Part shown: one piece after another, positions 9,478 through 17,940 of the stretch
How the letters are laid out: every line of letters begins with the position of its first letter
Numbering within the stretch: position 1 is the first letter of the stretch
The notes under the pieces: model-generated
Told to the model about the DNA's origin: nothing
The model's database searches: none
Seen by the model: the letters and a program-made list of their open reading frames with translations, nothing else
Position numbers and translations under genes: made by a program
From: SZUA-265 sp966249405
Lineage (GTDB): Bacteria > Myxococcota_A > Polyangia > Polyangiales > Polyangiaceae
Reading direction: 5' to 3'
Assembly (NCBI GenBank): GCA_966249405.1
Contig: CBINDO010000086.1
Coordinates: forward strand, 1-27,084
Length of the DNA: 27,084 nucleotides

Positions 9478-9518
9478 CTCGCGTTTTTCGGGCAATTGAT
9501 TTGGGCACCTACTGAACC

Positions 9519-10922
9519 ATGAAATACAAACTTTCGCTCAGTCGCCGCACACTCTTGAAAGCATCGGGCATCACGTTGGGTCTGCCGTTCCTCGACAGCA
9601 TGACCGTGCGCTCGGTGTGGGGTGCCGAACCCGATGCCGGCGCTGCGATGATCAGCTTGATGTATGGACTCGGCTCTCCGTACTTCATCTTGGACCGCGG
9701 GTTCGACGGCCCACTTCGTCACTACAAGCCGTTGGTCGACGCGGGCAAACTGACGATGTTCACCGACGTCGACATGGCGGCCGCAGCGGACAACCCCGGT
9801 GACGCGCAACACCACAACGGGCAACCTTACTTGTTCTCTGGTTATCGCACGCAGCTGACGACGGGTAACAACGTCATCCCGCAAGGCCCCTCGCTCCACT
9901 TCGAGACCATGACGGCGAACTACCCGAACGGCGTGCCCTCGCCGTATCGAGTGATCGATTGTGGCATCTACTTTCGACGAGGCCTCAACTATCAGTACCA
10001 ACGCATCTACGACCGTGAAGGGCGCAACGCCGCTGACTTCGAAGATTTGGCAGCGCCGGTCGAGTTGTTCGAGAAGTTGTTCGGGACGGTACCCCAAGCC
10101 GGCGCCATGGATGCGAAGCAGCGCGCTGCACGGTCCATCCTCGATTACCTGCGGCCAGCCTACGAGAAATACACGGGCGGCGCGTCTCAACTTCCGGAAG
10201 CCGACAAGGTAGTGCTCAACAACCACCTCGAGCGGATCCGCCAACTAGAGAAAAACGTCTACACGATCGCGGAACGGCCAATGGTCGAGATCTCGAGGCC
10301 GGAGCAACCGCCGCTCGATTACAACGTCGACGGTGGCAACGACTCCGAGCCGGAACGGGTTTACCGCGTGAGCCCAACCGACTTCGAGAACGCCTACCAA
10401 CTGATGGCGGACGTGTTCGTGGCGGGTTTGGAGGCGGACATGTTTCGCTTCGGCAACCTGTCGTTCGATTCCGGCGGCGGGCACACGTACTTTCAAGGGC
10501 CGTACGCGCATCCCGACGACCCCAACTACGCCTTCGAAGGCAACCCGCACAACGACTACCACCGGTTGTCTGCGGAAGATCCGCTCGCGATCGCGGTCGG
10601 TACGGCGCACAACGACTTCATCCACAAGAACACCGCCAAGGTGCTCGAGAAGTTGGGCTCGCGTGCGTTCCCCGGCGCTAACGGCAAGACACTGCTGGAG
10701 AACGTCGCCATTCTCATCGGCAGCGAAGTCGGGACGAACCACGACGTGTCCCGCGTGTTCCACGCATTCGCCGGCGGCGCTGGACGACTCGCCATGGGTA
10801 AACACGTGACCGAGCGCACCAAAGCGATCGAGCTGTACAACGCGATCGGCCACAGCTACGGGCTCGAAACGGTGGGGGACGGCCGCGACTACGTCAGTGA
10901 CGCCAGCGCAATCCTCGTTTGA
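9519..10922 (+). CDS. Tat-exported DUF1552 protein
   Basis: 467 residues, DUF1552 family, function unknown. The N-terminus has a twin-arginine signal: SRRTLLKAS with R9-R10, a moderately hydrophobic stretch to about residue 27 and a likely cleavage after VWGA (about 36), so the protein should be exported folded. Recognisable family features are GLGSPYF near the start of the mature protein, SILDYLRPAYEKY, LNNHLERIRQLEKNV, a DVFVAGLEADMFRFGNLSFDSGGG segment (about 305-330), a His-rich stretch (HNDYHRLS) and the end ENVAILIGSEVGTNHDVSRVFHAFAGGAGRL. It lies 41 nt after the DUF1592 gene on the same strand; this pairing recurs in myxobacteria and planctomycetes and suggests a shared complex or substrate. 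No strong ribosome site is visible, so coupling to the upstream gene is possible. Confidence 0.92.
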   Translation: MKYKLSLSRRTLLKASGITLGLPFLDSMTVRSVWGAEPDAGAAMISLMYGLGSPYFILDRGFDGPLRHYKPLVDAGKLTMFTDVDMAAAADNPGDAQHHNGQPYLFSGYRTQLTTGNNVIPQGPSLHFETMTANYPNGVPSPYRVIDCGIYFRRGLNYQYQRIYDREGRNAADFEDLAAPVELFEKLFGTVPQAGAMDAKQRAARSILDYLRPAYEKYTGGASQLPEADKVVLNNHLERIRQLEKNVYTIAERPMVEISRPEQPPLDYNVDGGNDSEPERVYRVSPTDFENAYQLMADVFVAGLEADMFRFGNLSFDSGGGHTYFQGPYAHPDDPNYAFEGNPHNDYHRLSAEDPLAIAVGTAHNDFIHKNTAKVLEKLGSRAFPGANGKTLLENVAILIGSEVGTNHDVSRVFHAFAGGAGRLAMGKHVTERTKAIELYNAIGHSYGLETVGDGRDYVSDASAILV

Positions 10923-11316
10923 AGGTTTTGACACCGCCATCTGGAGCTTGGGGATAAAAACGCACCGCAGAGCGGCCGGAGCGCACGAACGCGGCGCCAA
11001 CCGTTAATCCCCGCCAACCCCTATCTGTAGCAAGTTATCACGGTGCAGTCGCAACTATCTGCCCCGTGTCAACAAGCCTCAAAGGTGCCCACCGCCGGAA
11101 CACACGCGCAATATGCGCACTACTCCCATATTTGACGGAGAATCGCGTGAACCGCGGGACATGTCACGGCTCTGTGCCACGGGTTACAGCCGCAACGGCC
11201 TGTCGCCGTGTTTATTCGCCTCTCGACCGATAACGCACCGTTCAGTGGGCGCGTAGTGTATAGGCCTACGGTAGCCAGTCAGCTGCTCGGGCGGCGGTTG
11301 GAAGAGGAGGCTTCGC
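10923..11316. other. Intergenic region before the CheB-CheR-kinase gene
   Basis: 394 bp without a convincing gene. Plus-strand TTGACA at 10927-10932, about 19 bp before GATAAA (10952-10957), resembles a sigma-70 promoter with long spacing. A small hairpin GCGCA-ATA-TGCGC lies at 11106-11118. The last bases hold a strong ribosome site, AGAGGAGG (11303-11310), 6 nt before the GTG start at 11317, which fixes that start. No sigma-54 site was found. Confidence 0.4.
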
Positions 11317-14300
11317 GTGAATCACGAGACATCAGCGGCGATCGTTCATCTGGAACCGCATGCTGCGAACACCAGTTTGTTTCCGATTGTGGGCATCGGC
11401 GGGTCCACAGGCGGTCTGGATGCGTTTCGACGCCTGCTTGGTTCGCTCCCTGGTGACACCGGGATGGCGTTCGTTTTCGTCCAACACCTCGATCCGAGTC
11501 ACGAAAGCATCTTGACGTCACTGTTGTCCCAAGTGACGCCAATGGCCGTCACAGAGGTGGTTGGCGACGTGCTCGTCGAGCCGAACCGAGTCTACGTGAT
11601 TCCGTCATCCAGTGACCTCGCGCTTACAGATGGTACGCTCAGCTTAATCCAGCGCGATGATTTGGGGGCCAGCCACCTGCCGATAGATGCGTTTCTGACC
11701 AGCCTCTCGAAGGCGCGCGGCAGCCAAGCGATTGGCGTCGTCTTGAGCGGCACGGGGTCAGACGGAACCTTGGGCCTCGAAGCAATCGAGGCCCGCGGCG
11801 GGATCGCTTTTGCCCAAGACCCGAGCTCCGCCAAGGCCAACGAGATGCCTGCGAGCGCCATCGCGACCGGCAAGGTAGACTTCGTCCTGGGCCCGGAAGA
11901 CATCGCCAAGGAACTTGCACGGCTAGCGGAACACCCCTATCTCGCTCCGCCCGACGCAGCCCATTCCGACGCAGAACCGCCCGACGCAGAACCGCCCGAT
12001 GCAGCACCGCCCGATGCAGCACCGCCCGACAGCGGGGTTGTGGACCCGAATGTTGCGAAGTCGGCTTCTCCGTTCATCGAGAACAAAGGCCCTCGCCAGA
12101 TTGATCCAGCCGCGCTGGGTGAAATCCTGGAAATCCTGAAACGCGCGAGCGGAACGAGTTTCGGTGCCTACAAGAAGACTACGCTTCGCCGCCGCATCGC
12201 GCGCCGAATGGCCGTGGTACGCGTAGACACCCTCGAGCAGTATGCCCGATATCTGGAAAACGACCCGAAAGAAAAGAGCGCTCTCTACGACGACTGCCTC
12301 ATCTGCGTGACGTCCTTCTTCCGTGACCCGGACGCGTTCCGCGCCCTCGAGCAGCACTGTAAGCCTTTGCTGAAGGGACGGACGGTCGACTCGCCCTTCA
12401 GGGTGTGGGTCCCCGGCTGTGCCACGGGGGAGGAGGCGTATTCGGTCGCGATGTCTTTGATAGAAAGCAACGGTGACTCCGAACACATCCCTGCGTTGCA
12501 GATCTTTGCCACTGACCTCAACGAGCGCGCTTTGGCCAAGGCCCGCGACGGCGTTTACCCGATAACGATCGCGAACGATGTGCCCGAAGCGCGCCTCCGA
12601 CGCTTCTTCGTGAAGAGTGGGGATCGCTACCGCATCAACAAGTTGGTGCGCGAGATGTGCGTGTTCGCTCGTCACGACTTGACTCGTGATCCGCCCTACT
12701 CGCATCTCGATCTGATCAGTTGCCGCAATGTACTCATATATCTCGAACCGTCGCTTCAGGAGATGGTGCTCGCGACGTTCCACTACGCGTTGCGCCCGGG
12801 GGGGTTCATGTTCCTGGGGTCTGCCGAGACGGCAACCAGCGTCGACCGGCTGTTTGCCCCGCTCGATGAACACCACCGCCTATACGCAAAGAAGCACACC
12901 AACTCCGCGCCACAGCTGCTCTCGGCGCATCGCGAGACGAGCCCGACATGGACCGTGTTCGATCAACCACCGCGCAAAGTCACACGCAGCTCGGAGGTCC
13001 TGAAGGAAGCAGATCGAATCATCCTCGCTCGCTTTGGACCTGCTGCCGTCATCGTAGACGACAATTGCACCGTGCTCGAGTTCCGTGGGGACACCGACCC
13101 ATTCCTCGATCATGGCCATGGCAGGGCCACCCTTCACCTCGAGCGGCTGCTGCGCCGCGGCTTGCTGCTCGAATTCAGGGAGGCTTTGGCCGAAGTGCGG
13201 AAGACGGGTGCCACGGCGCGGCGAGGAAACTTGCACGTACGCAACCGGCAGCAGCTGCAACGCGTCGCCCTCGAGGTCATTCCTCTCAAAGGTCGCGTGG
13301 AACAAGAAAACTGTCTGCTCGTCTTGTTTGCAACGGAGAATCTCGGACCAGACCTGCGTGGCCCTGCCGCCTCGGCGTCGGAGGAGGGCGCCGATAAGGA
13401 TCGAGAGATTGATCGGCTCAACAGTGGCCTGGGGCGCGCCGCCGAGCACATGCACACGTTGATCCGTGAACACGAGACTGCCGTCGCCGAACTGCAGGCG
13501 ACGACCGAAGAAGCGCTCTCGAACAACGAAGAGTTGCAGAGCTTGAACGAAGAACTGCAGACGGCAAAGGAAGAGATCCAGTCGACGAACGAAGAGCTCG
13601 CGACGCTCAATCAAGAGTTGCAAGATCGCAACGCTCAGTTGGCACAAGCCAACGAAGAGATCACGCGCGCCTTGGACGGCGCCAACGCATTGGTCGATAC
13701 CGTCCCCCTGCCGCTCGTCATCTTGGACCCGGAGTTGCGGGTTCAAACGGCGAACGCTGCGTTCTACGATGTATTTCGGGTTACACCCCAGGAAACCGTT
13801 GGCCACGCGCTCGCCGAGCTCGGCGAGCGCAGTTGGGACAGGCCAGAGCTGCTTTCTGGCCTCAATGAAGCAGTGGCCCGCGGTAAGCCGGTCAAAGATT
13901 TGGTCGTGGAAGGCTCGTTCCCCAACCTCGGGGTGCGCGCGATGTCACTCAATGCGCGGCGTATTCACACGGAACGTGGTGGGCCGCGGCGTGTGTTGCT
14001 GGTAATCGAGGACAGAACTGAGATCCTCGGCGCTGAACGCGGAAAAGAGGCGCTACTCGCGCTGGAGCACCAAGCGCGTGTCGATGCCGAGGCGGCAGAT
14101 CACCTCAAAGATCAGTTCGTGGCCACCGTGTCTCACGAACTACGAGGGCCTTTGTCGGTAATCGCTGGGTGGGTAGACATCCTCACCGTCGACGTCAAGG
14201 ACCTCGAAGTATCCACGATGAATCGCGCGTTGGCAGCCATTCGCCGCGGCCTTTCGGCGCAGAAACGGTTGATCTCCGAGCTGCTCGACCACTCTCAGTT

Positions 14301-15300
14301 CGTCATGGGTAAGGTCGTGTTGGAGCGTTCCTCCAACGATCTCGTCGCGATCGCGCAGACGGCCCTGGTCGGTATCCGCGCCGCAGCCGAGGGCAAGGAG
14401 ATCGACGTTACGTTCACCCACGATAGCCCCCAATGCTTCGTGCATTGCGATCCAGACCGCATGCAGCAAGTGATGTGGAATCTCCTGCTGAACGCCTTGA
14501 AGTTCACCCCCGCAAAGGGCCGCGTGAGCGTCTCGATCGGTCGCGCGCTCAACCAGGTCCATTTCACGGTCACAGACACCGGGATCGGAATATCCCCGGA
14601 CTTCCTGCCCCACGTATTCGAGAGGTTTCGCCAAGCCGAAGGCTCCAGTACGCGAACGCAAGCTGGACTGGGACTGGGCTTGAAGCTCGTCCACGATCTG
14701 GTTGAGCTTCATGGTGGTACCGTGCAAGCCCACAGTCCGGGGTTGGGCCTTGGCTCGACCTTCGTGGTGGTCCTACCAGTGCCTGCGCTGCAAGTCGACG
14801 ACGCGGTGCAACACCAAGCGGACAAGCAATACCAGTCCAATCGCTTTCCCAGCGTCCCACCAGAGTTCCTGCTCTCGATAGGGCGAGATTTCCTCGCTGG
14901 AACGCGTCTACTGGTAGTTGACGATGAATACGATGCCTGTGAGGCGTTAGCAGGTCTTCTCGAGCGTTACGGCGCGAAGGTCACGTGCGTAAACTCCGTG
15001 GCACTAGCGATGGACGCGCTGGCCGGAGAGCTCCCCGACGTCTTGATCAGCGACTTGGCCATTCCGCAGCAAGATGGCTACGAATTGATCCGCAGGGTCC
15101 GGCTTATGCGCGCGGAAAAGGGCGTGAGGCTTCCGGCGATCGCGGTTAGTGCCTACAACAAAGACAAGCACCGGCAAAGAGCTCTCAAAGCTGGCTTCCA
15201 GTCCTACCTAGAGAAGCCGGTCGCTCCTAGCGAGCTCATGCGAGTCGTATCGAAACTGGCGCGCCATGACACAGCTGTGTCTTCGATGCCGGCTCTATGA
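11317..15300 (+). CDS. CheB-CheR-PAS-histidine kinase-receiver fusion protein
   Basis: 1327 residues, cytoplasmic. Order: CheB methylesterase (about 23-205) with catalytic S30 (GGSTGG), H57 (VQHLDPSH) and D149 (SGTGSDG), but no N-terminal receiver; a PPDA-repeat linker (211-239); CheR methyltransferase (264-525) with SFFRD, GCATGEEAYS at 368-377 for SAM binding, and SCRNVLIYL; a PAS-like segment (555-690); a long coiled coil (ALSNNEELQSLNEELQTAKE...) to about 780; PAS (786-905); HisKA with H940 (VSHELRGP); HATPase with N1059, DTGIGIS and GLGLGL boxes; receiver with D1246 (ISDLAIP). All active-site residues I can check are present. Such fusions are usually separate from flagellar chemotaxis and may signal by phosphotransfer, with the esterase/transferase domains regulatory. 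The GTG start has AGAGGAGG 6 nt upstream. No receptor, CheA or CheW lies nearby. Confidence 0.96.
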   Translation: MNHETSAAIVHLEPHAANTSLFPIVGIGGSTGGLDAFRRLLGSLPGDTGMAFVFVQHLDPSHESILTSLLSQVTPMAVTEVVGDVLVEPNRVYVIPSSSDLALTDGTLSLIQRDDLGASHLPIDAFLTSLSKARGSQAIGVVLSGTGSDGTLGLEAIEARGGIAFAQDPSSAKANEMPASAIATGKVDFVLGPEDIAKELARLAEHPYLAPPDAAHSDAEPPDAEPPDAAPPDAAPPDSGVVDPNVAKSASPFIENKGPRQIDPAALGEILEILKRASGTSFGAYKKTTLRRRIARRMAVVRVDTLEQYARYLENDPKEKSALYDDCLICVTSFFRDPDAFRALEQHCKPLLKGRTVDSPFRVWVPGCATGEEAYSVAMSLIESNGDSEHIPALQIFATDLNERALAKARDGVYPITIANDVPEARLRRFFVKSGDRYRINKLVREMCVFARHDLTRDPPYSHLDLISCRNVLIYLEPSLQEMVLATFHYALRPGGFMFLGSAETATSVDRLFAPLDEHHRLYAKKHTNSAPQLLSAHRETSPTWTVFDQPPRKVTRSSEVLKEADRIILARFGPAAVIVDDNCTVLEFRGDTDPFLDHGHGRATLHLERLLRRGLLLEFREALAEVRKTGATARRGNLHVRNRQQLQRVALEVIPLKGRVEQENCLLVLFATENLGPDLRGPAASASEEGADKDREIDRLNSGLGRAAEHMHTLIREHETAVAELQATTEEALSNNEELQSLNEELQTAKEEIQSTNEELATLNQELQDRNAQLAQANEEITRALDGANALVDTVPLPLVILDPELRVQTANAAFYDVFRVTPQETVGHALAELGERSWDRPELLSGLNEAVARGKPVKDLVVEGSFPNLGVRAMSLNARRIHTERGGPRRVLLVIEDRTEILGAERGKEALLALEHQARVDAEAADHLKDQFVATVSHELRGPLSVIAGWVDILTVDVKDLEVSTMNRALAAIRRGLSAQKRLISELLDHSQFVMGKVVLERSSNDLVAIAQTALVGIRAAAEGKEIDVTFTHDSPQCFVHCDPDRMQQVMWNLLLNALKFTPAKGRVSVSIGRALNQVHFTVTDTGIGISPDFLPHVFERFRQAEGSSTRTQAGLGLGLKLVHDLVELHGGTVQAHSPGLGLGSTFVVVLPVPALQVDDAVQHQADKQYQSNRFPSVPPEFLLSIGRDFLAGTRLLVVDDEYDACEALAGLLERYGAKVTCVNSVALAMDALAGELPDVLISDLAIPQQDGYELIRRVRLMRAEKGVRLPAIAVSAYNKDKHRQRALKAGFQSYLEKPVAPSELMRVVSKLARHDTAVSSMPAL
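11947..12033 (+). repeat. 15-bp tandem repeat in the CheB-CheR linker
   Basis: About 5.8 copies of a 15-bp unit (consensus CCGCCCGACGCAGMA) in frame, encoding PPDA[EAH] repeats. Copies at 11992 and 12007 are identical, the second copy (11962) is diverged, and the last is cut short. It encodes a flexible acidic-proline spacer between the CheB and CheR domains. Near-identity of some copies suggests recent slippage, so linker length may vary between strains. Confidence 0.85.
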
Positions 15301-15402
15301 AAGGCGGCGGCGGAGCGTAGACAAAGTGAGACTTTCGTCATCACCTCGATGGCGCATTCGGCTTCGACGCCTCCCCACTTGTGCATTCGACCCGGGACCC
15401 AC

Positions 15403-16881
15403 ATGAACGACGCACTCGACACCTGGGAGAACGATGGTGGCAAACTAACACCTCGGGTCGAACCCGCCACAGCTGCATCGGATCCAGGACAAGGCGATGA
15501 AGCAGGGGACGGCAAGTCGGTGTCTAACCAGTCGGCAGGGTTGCCCGACGAGATGGCTGATCGTTTCACCAAGCCTCTCGCGCGATTCTTCAAGATCAAG
15601 GCTGTCGCGGGGTTCGCCCTCGTGGCAACCACCTGCGTCGCGCTGCTGTTGTCGAACTCGCCGTGGCACGAAACTATCTCGACGTTCTGGGACACGCGTG
15701 TAGGGCTCCAGTTCGGCTCTTTCGTGTTCGCCCGTTCGCTACGGCACTGGGTGAGCGACGGTTTGATGACGTTCTTCTTTTTCGTCGTGGCGCTGGAGCT
15801 AAAGACCGAGATGGTCTTAGGTGAACTCAATGATTGGCGACGGTCAGCGCTCCCCCTCGCCGCGGCCGTAGGCGGCATGGTTGTTCCCGCTTCGATCTAT
15901 GTCTTTTTGATGCGCGGCCAAGCGGGAGTGAACGGCTGGGGTACCGTCACAGCGACGGACACGGCGTTCGTGATTGGATGTCTCGCCGTGCTTGGCAATC
16001 GGGTACCTTCGGCACTCCGCTTATTCTTGCTTTCCCTGGCCATCTTCGACGACGTCGGAGCCATCTTGGTCGTAGCCTTCGGCTATAGTGAGGGAGTAGG
16101 GCTCTGGGGAATAGGGTTGGCCGGAGCTGCGATAGCGCTGTTGGTCGGGGCTTCCTGGCTAGGGATAAGGAGCGTCGCCCTCTACTACATCGTCGGGGGA
16201 TTGTTATGGACGGCGTTCGACTCTTCCGGCATTCATCCGACCGTTGCAGGGGTCGTACTGGGGTTGTTGACGCCTGCACGAAGTTGGGTAGACGACGCAC
16301 GTCTGAGAGCAATTTTGGGGGGCGTCTTGGCGTATCCTCTTGGGGAGCACTGGAGTGGCGACACTCAGGACCGCGCCGATCTCCGCCGCGCGGGCCGTGC
16401 CGCGCGCGAGACCCTGTCGCCGGCCGAGCGGATGCAACTCTCGTGGCACCCAATCGGCGCCTTCCTCATCATGCCGCTGTTCTCCCTGGCCAACGCGGGA
16501 GTGACGTTAGCCAAGCCGGGAGTGGAGCAACCCGTGTTCTGGGCCATCGTCGCGAGCCTGTTCGCAGGCAAGCCTCTCGGCGTGCTTGCGTTTACCTGGG
16601 CCATTCTGAAGACTGGTTTGGCGCGCAAGCCCGCTTCTCTGAGTTGGCCAGTCCTCGCCGGCGGCGCGTTGCTCAGCGGCATCGGCTTTACGATGTCCGT
16701 ATTCGTGGCTGGACTCTCCTTCACCCCCGACATGCTCAACACTGCCAAGGCGGCGATCCTGTGCGCGTCGATCGGCTCCGCCACCGTCGGTATGGCGATC
16801 TTGTACATCGTCGGGAGCAGGGTCGTCAAAGCCAAGACGAAAAGCGGGTCCCAGGGCGGGCTTGCCCCAACCCCCAGTTGA
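15403..16881 (+). CDS. nhaA: Na+/H+ antiporter NhaA
   Basis: 492 residues from the ATG at 15403 (family about 390-480). It exchanges Na+ or Li+ for protons across the inner membrane, for pH and salt homeostasis. After a hydrophilic N-terminal extension of about 50 residues come 11-12 membrane segments. Family landmarks are present: DGLMTFFFFVVALELKTEMVLGEL, TATDTAF (counterpart of E. coli D133), LSLAIFDDVGAIL with the ion-binding pair D216/D217 (E. coli D163/D164), SGIHPTVAGVVLGLLTP and GKPLGVLAF with the late functional Lys. The frame also offers an ATG at 15349 and one at 15553; none has a clear ribosome site, so the start is uncertain. The gene lies 102 nt (from the chosen start) after the CheB-CheR kinase gene and converges on the response regulator gene, leaving only 8 bp between the stops. 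Confidence 0.93.
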   Translation: MNDALDTWENDGGKLTPRVEPATAASDPGQGDEAGDGKSVSNQSAGLPDEMADRFTKPLARFFKIKAVAGFALVATTCVALLLSNSPWHETISTFWDTRVGLQFGSFVFARSLRHWVSDGLMTFFFFVVALELKTEMVLGELNDWRRSALPLAAAVGGMVVPASIYVFLMRGQAGVNGWGTVTATDTAFVIGCLAVLGNRVPSALRLFLLSLAIFDDVGAILVVAFGYSEGVGLWGIGLAGAAIALLVGASWLGIRSVALYYIVGGLLWTAFDSSGIHPTVAGVVLGLLTPARSWVDDARLRAILGGVLAYPLGEHWSGDTQDRADLRRAGRAARETLSPAERMQLSWHPIGAFLIMPLFSLANAGVTLAKPGVEQPVFWAIVASLFAGKPLGVLAFTWAILKTGLARKPASLSWPVLAGGALLSGIGFTMSVFVAGLSFTPDMLNTAKAAILCASIGSATVGMAILYIVGSRVVKAKTKSGSQGGLAPTPS

Positions 16882-16889
16882 CGCTCAAT

Positions 16890-17384
16890 CTAAAGAAGGG
16901 CGCGCAAGGATTCCATCGAACACGGCTTCACGACGAAGTGATCCATTCCAGCTCGTCCACAGCGTTCCTTCATCGCTAGCTCACTATTGCCGGAAAACGC
17001 GATCACTTTTCCGGAGAATCCCCGAGAACGCATCTGCTCCGCCACCGCGGTCCCATGCATATCGGGCAGCCCCAGGTCGAGCAGGACCACATCCACCGTC
17101 CTTCGTTCGAGTTCGTCCAGCGACGCCTGTCCGCTAAACGCAACGCTGACCTCGTAACCGAGGTATTCGAGCATCATCGCCATGGCTTCGGCGGAGTCCT
17201 GGTTGTCGTCGACGATCAAGATTTGTTGCGGCCTGCTGTCCGTGGCCGCGCTCGCAGCCTCGGCGGTGCGGGTCGCGTGCAGTTGGCTCGCCGAGTGATG
17301 GTCGCCGCCGATGTGGGCTTTCGCGGCGATGGCGTTCACATCCGTGTTGTTACCAGTGGGAGCTGAGAAAGTAGTGGTCGTCAT
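16890..17384 (-). CDS. Single-domain response regulator (CheY-like)
   Basis: 164 residues: a disordered N-terminal 50 residues (Thr/Ala/His-rich), then one receiver domain with acidic pocket D59/D60, phosphoacceptor D103 (VVLLDLGLPDMHG), Ser131 (AFSG) at the switch position and K153 (VVKP). No DNA-binding or enzymatic output domain, so it should act by protein contact or as a phosphate shuttle between histidine kinases; the hybrid kinases nearby are obvious candidates. The open frame reaches 17537; I use the ATG at 17382-17384, which has an AGGA site upstream and begins the natural-looking sequence. A near-consensus sigma-54 promoter lies at 17452-17467, giving a leader of roughly 55-60 nt. 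It is divergent from the acidic lipoprotein gene. Confidence 0.9.
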   Translation of the reverse strand: MTTTTFSAPTGNNTDVNAIAAKAHIGGDHHSASQLHATRTAEAASAATDSRPQQILIVDDNQDSAEAMAMMLEYLGYEVSVAFSGQASLDELERRTVDVVLLDLGLPDMHGTAVAEQMRSRGFSGKVIAFSGNSELAMKERCGRAGMDHFVVKPCSMESLRALL

Positions 17385-17451
17385 CTTCCTGTGTCCTGCG
17401 AAGGCGCCTGTGAGTGCGCACTGAGTGTTTGCGACGTGGTCGTCGGCTCCA

Positions 17452-17467
17452 AGCAAAGATCGAGCCA
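17452..17467 (-). promoter_or_regulatory. Sigma-54-type promoter for the response regulator
   Basis: The minus strand reads TGGCTCGATCTTTGCT: GG (17466-17465), ten bases, GC (17454-17453). Against the consensus TGGCAC-N5-TTGCW only one position differs (A to T). Expected start of transcription is near 17441, about 57 nt before the ATG at 17384. Such promoters need an AAA+ activator protein, which is not encoded in the window. Confidence 0.65.
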
Positions 17468-17488
17468 CAGCTCCGGCGCGACCAGTTC

Positions 17489-17502
17489 GCGTGTATACAC
17501 GC
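17489..17502. promoter_or_regulatory. Perfect 14-bp palindrome, candidate activator or repressor site
   Basis: GCGTGTATACACGC is its own reverse complement. It lies 22 bp upstream of the minus-strand sigma-54 site and about 110 bp upstream of the plus-strand one, so a bound dimer could affect either promoter. The 110-bp distance fits a typical upstream activator site for the plus-strand promoter. Confidence 0.5.
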
Positions 17503-17539
17503 AACCATAGAGTGAGCCGAGCACGAACGCCACGCACGT

Positions 17540-17558
17540 ATTCGCCTCGATGGCGAAT
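17540..17558. promoter_or_regulatory. 7-bp inverted repeat between the divergent sigma-54 sites
   Basis: ATTCGCC (17540-17546) and GGCGAAT (17552-17558) are exact reverse complements with a 5-nt spacer, a common geometry for a dimeric regulator. It lies about 73 bp upstream of the -24 element at 17465 on the minus strand and about 53 bp upstream of the one at 17612 on the plus strand. Confidence 0.4.
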
Positions 17559-17610
17559 TTGGCTACAACTCTGCCGCGGTGCGAACTGCAGTTTGGCCTC
17601 GTGGAGACCT

Positions 17611-17626
17611 TGGCATCATCGTTGCT
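17611..17626 (+). promoter_or_regulatory. Sigma-54-type promoter for the acidic lipoprotein
   Basis: TGGCATCATCGTTGCT matches TGGCAC-N5-TTGCW at all but one position (C to T). GG at 17612-17613 and GC at 17624-17625 are separated by ten bases. Expected transcription start is near 17637, about 42 nt before the ATG at 17679. Confidence 0.65.
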
Positions 17627-17678
17627 TACAGGGCAGTAGCGCCGCGCGAGGTGCGCGCCGTCTTAAGGAGAAATACCC

Positions 17679-17870
17679 ATGAAACTCGTATCGATCGTCG
17701 CGGCTTCCGCTTTCTTGTTCGCAGCAGCTTGTGGAGGTTCACAAGAAGAGCCGAAGACCCCGGCAGAACAATCCATCGACGAAGCAAACGCCGAGGCCGA
17801 AGAGGCCGTTGAGGAGGCCGGTGAGGAAGTCGAAGAAGCCGGCGATGAGGTCGAGGACGCCGCAGATTAA
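17679..17870 (+). CDS. Small acidic lipoprotein, 63 residues
   Basis: The precursor has a signal sequence MKLVSIVAASAFLFAAAC with lipobox AAAC (Cys18), followed by GGSQEEP and a strongly acidic tail of EEAxEE-like repeats (AEEAVEEAGEEVEEAGDEVED). The mature protein would be a lipid-anchored, about 45-residue, negatively charged helix. Ribosome site AAGGAG lies 8 nt before the ATG, so expression should be good. The composition resembles small stress-induced envelope lipoproteins of the entericidin or Lpp-like kind, but no family can be assigned. It is a single-gene unit: sigma-54-type promoter at 17611-17626 and a strong terminator at 17941. Retention at the inner membrane or transfer to the outer one cannot be decided; the +2 residue is Gly. 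Confidence 0.82.
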   Translation: MKLVSIVAASAFLFAAACGGSQEEPKTPAEQSIDEANAEAEEAVEEAGEEVEEAGDEVEDAAD

Positions 17871-17940
17871 CGACAACGTCGTTGTTGCTTATTACATTGA
17901 CGAATTAGCTTAGGTCAGAGCAGGAGACGAGTGGTCATCG

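Noticed and set aside
9429..10244. 271-codon minus-strand frame
   Set aside because: Antisense to the DUF1552 gene, whose Tat signal and family motifs are clear.
11947..12033. CRISPR-like repeat
   Set aside because: Units are directly adjacent without spacers, in frame, and encode a PPDA linker in a clear coding region.
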